From positions 1-8,578 of the forward strand of contig SKVA01000559.1 in NCBI GenBank assembly GCA_007129695.1: 8,578 bases of DNA. Reading direction: 5' to 3'. The position numbers and the translations under genes were made by a program. This DNA comes from Spirochaetaceae bacterium. GTDB lineage: Bacteria; Spirochaetota; Spirochaetia; DSM-27196; SLST01. The notes under the pieces are model-generated. The model was given only the letters and a program-made list of their open reading frames with translations. It did not search any database and was not told where the DNA came from. Shown in pieces: positions 7,273-8,578 of this stretch. Within the stretch, counting starts at the first letter, position 1; each line of letters begins with the position of its first letter.

Positions 7273-7980
7273 CTACACGAGCGCATCGTCGATCGAATCG
7301 GCGTTGTCGCGAAGATTCTGGAGATGCCGTTGGTATCGTTCATCGATCGCGTCGAGCGTGATCGCCCGGTCGCGCAACTGTGCCACGCGCTGCTCATAGG
7401 TGCCAATCTGTTGTTCGAGGCCGTCGAGGCGCTCAAGCGTCTGCCGGGCGTGCTCACGCGCAATGGCTGCGACCGCGGCATCGTCTCCGGCGCCGACTCG
7501 TTCGAGCGGAGCGCGAAGCGTCTTCACGAAACCGATCAGTTCGTCGTTCATCGATACCGCAAGAGCGATCAGTTCCTCGCGGTTGAGCACCTGCTGACCG
7601 AGCTCGTGGTTGCGGAGCACGGCCTTGATGCGCGCGAGCACTTCGGAGAAGTTGAACGGCTTGGTAATGTAATCCTCGACGCCGAGCTCGAACCCTTCGA
7701 TCTTGTCCTTGACGTCGTCCATCGCCGAGAACATGATGATCGGGATTGCCGAGTAGTCGCGGTACTCGGGTTCGTGTTTCAGCATCCGCGTGACTTCCCA
7801 GCCCGACAGACGCGGCATGATGTTGTCGAGCACGATCAGATCAGGCTCGGTCTCCTGGACCAGTTCTAGCGCCTCTTCGCCGTCCGACGCCTTCACGACC
7901 TCAAAGCCGAGCTTGGTCAGCATCACCTCAAAGAAATCGAGATTGATCTGCTCGTCGTCAACGATAAGAATCTTGGCCAT
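7273..7980 (-). CDS. Response regulator receiver protein with C-terminal helical domain
   Basis: The 235-residue product begins MAKILIVDDE and has a complete receiver domain (1-124): acidic pair D8/D9, phosphoacceptor D52 in LIVLDNIMP, switch S85 in IIMFSA and K107 in YITKPF. No DNA-binding or output enzyme domain follows. Residues 130-235 are strongly helical and probably coiled coil. Within them LIALAVSMNDEL followed by LRAPLERV (137-161) resembles the H-box helix of a histidine-kinase dimerisation domain, with Asp where the phosphorylated His would be; that likeness is my inference. It is likely to act by protein-protein contact. The start is ATG 7980 with GAGAGG six bases upstream; a TTG just before it is in frame but less likely. 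It follows the second lnt by 27 bases and precedes the TPR-like gene by eight. No partner kinase is in the window. Confidence 0.92.
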   Translation of the reverse strand: MAKILIVDDEQINLDFFEVMLTKLGFEVVKASDGEEALELVQETEPDLIVLDNIMPRLSGWEVTRMLKHEPEYRDYSAIPIIMFSAMDDVKDKIEGFELGVEDYITKPFNFSEVLARIKAVLRNHELGQQVLNREELIALAVSMNDELIGFVKTLRAPLERVGAGDDAAVAAIAREHARQTLERLDGLEQQIGTYEQRVAQLRDRAITLDAIDERYQRHLQNLRDNADSIDDALV

Positions 7981-8007
7981 CAATCGCCTCTCCCCTATTC
8001 TCTCGCG

Positions 8008-8578
8008 TCACGCGCCGTGTGTCAAACCTGTCGGCCGATCGTCGGTGCGTGCCCGACGGACCGCGAAGAACGCGGCGACGAACACACCGGCGAATGCGAT
8101 CACAAGCATGACGTACGCCAACCAGTCCCCCCATGCAAGATAGAGCGAATCGGAGCCGACGTAGAGCGGTGCGTCGCCGATCAGGTACCCTTCAACGAAC
8201 GGGGGGTAGATGTCCAGAATCCTGCCGTTCGGGTCGATGATCGTCGTCATGCCGCCGTTGGTGCTCCGGACCATCGTCCGGCGCGTCTCGGTCGCGCGAA
8301 AGATCGCCATGATCATGTGCTGCATGGACGCAGCGACGCTCCGCGACCACAGGTCGTTCGTCAGGTTCACGAAGATATCGGCCCCGTTGCGCGCAAACTC
8401 CCGCGTGAGGTACCCGAATGTGTCTTCGAAGCAGATCGGAGTCGAAAACCTGATCCCGTCGACCTCGAATACCGTGAACTCGTCACCGTGGCCCCAGTGG
8501 TTGCTGCCGCTGTCCATCAGCATGTCGTAGAGCCACGGAAACTGACGGCGATACGGAAAGTGTTCGGTGAACGGAACC
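8008..8578 (-). CDS. lnt: Apolipoprotein N-acyltransferase, second paralogue, C-terminal part (5' end outside window)
   Basis: The reading frame is open to the right edge and ends at 8008, giving 189 visible residues of the nitrilase-like domain and C-terminal anchor. It begins within VPFTEHFPY, matching the conserved VPFxE segment. Catalytic Cys lies in STPICFEDTF (Cys codon 8433-8431); the catalytic Glu and Lys of the triad are upstream of the window. NLTNDLWSRSVAASMQH and RRTMVRSTNGGM resemble the equivalent stretches of the plus-strand paralogue more than the common AWFG form. The end holds one hydrophobic segment (LAYVMLVIAFAGVFVAAFFA) and a basic tail. It is clearly similar but not identical to the complete lnt, so this is divergence rather than a recent duplicate. 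It precedes the response regulator by 27 bases on the same strand, so it probably shares its transcript. Confidence 0.93.
   Translation of the reverse strand, partial: VPFTEHFPYRRQFPWLYDMLMDSGSNHWGHGDEFTVFEVDGIRFSTPICFEDTFGYLTREFARNGADIFVNLTNDLWSRSVAASMQHMIMAIFRATETRRTMVRSTNGGMTTIIDPNGRILDIYPPFVEGYLIGDAPLYVGSDSLYLAWGDWLAYVMLVIAFAGVFVAAFFAVRRARTDDRPTGLTHGA

Noticed and set aside
6523..7869. 448-codon open frame on the plus strand opposite the bactofilin, small TPR-like and response regulator genes
   Set aside because: It lies antisense to three well-recognised genes, its translation shows no family motif, and long antisense frames are expected in G+C-rich coding sequence.

Overview
The window is a gene-dense, G+C-rich bacterial chromosome segment made mostly of core genes. 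I see no mobile element, tRNA, rRNA or CRISPR array. The gene set best fits a free-living spirochaete: two apolipoprotein N-acyltransferase (Lnt) paralogues with similar variant motifs, a bactofilin, an adenylate-cyclase-tail-like helical protein, rho with a long disordered N-terminus, and a cysteine-free type B L31. This assignment is inference from gene content, not from a marker gene.

Layout. (1) 1-2092, minus strand: a compact operon, read right to left, of a galactokinase-like GHMP protein, the nucleotidase surE and a TPR protein cut by the window edge. Consecutive genes overlap (26 bases, then a TAATG junction). A near-consensus sigma-70 promoter lies just before the first gene. (2) 2155-3771, plus strand: a complete lnt gene, divergent from region 1. 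(3) 3806-3841: a strong hairpin terminator between the convergent ends of lnt and rpmE. (4) 3864-8578, minus strand: a cluster read right to left as second lnt (5' part outside the window), response regulator, 73-residue helical protein, bactofilin, pncC, rho, rpmE. Rho and rpmE each have their own TTGACA-N17 promoter, so the cluster is probably several overlapping transcription units.

The cluster mixes envelope biogenesis (two Lnt enzymes, bactofilin), signalling (a receiver protein without a DNA-binding domain, and a detached cyclase-type tail), NAD salvage (PncC), nucleotide metabolism (SurE), transcription termination (Rho) and translation (L31). Nothing seen requires one shared pathway.

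The points most worth a second look are: the galactokinase-like protein, which keeps the fold motifs but has lost both catalytic residues and the sugar-binding acidic residues; the roughly 170-residue low-complexity extension of Rho; the structured rho leader; the freestanding cyclase-tail module next to a receiver protein whose C-terminal helix looks like a histidine-kinase dimerisation segment without its histidine; and the paired Lnt paralogues. I did not find convincing evidence of a wholly new defence or mobile system.
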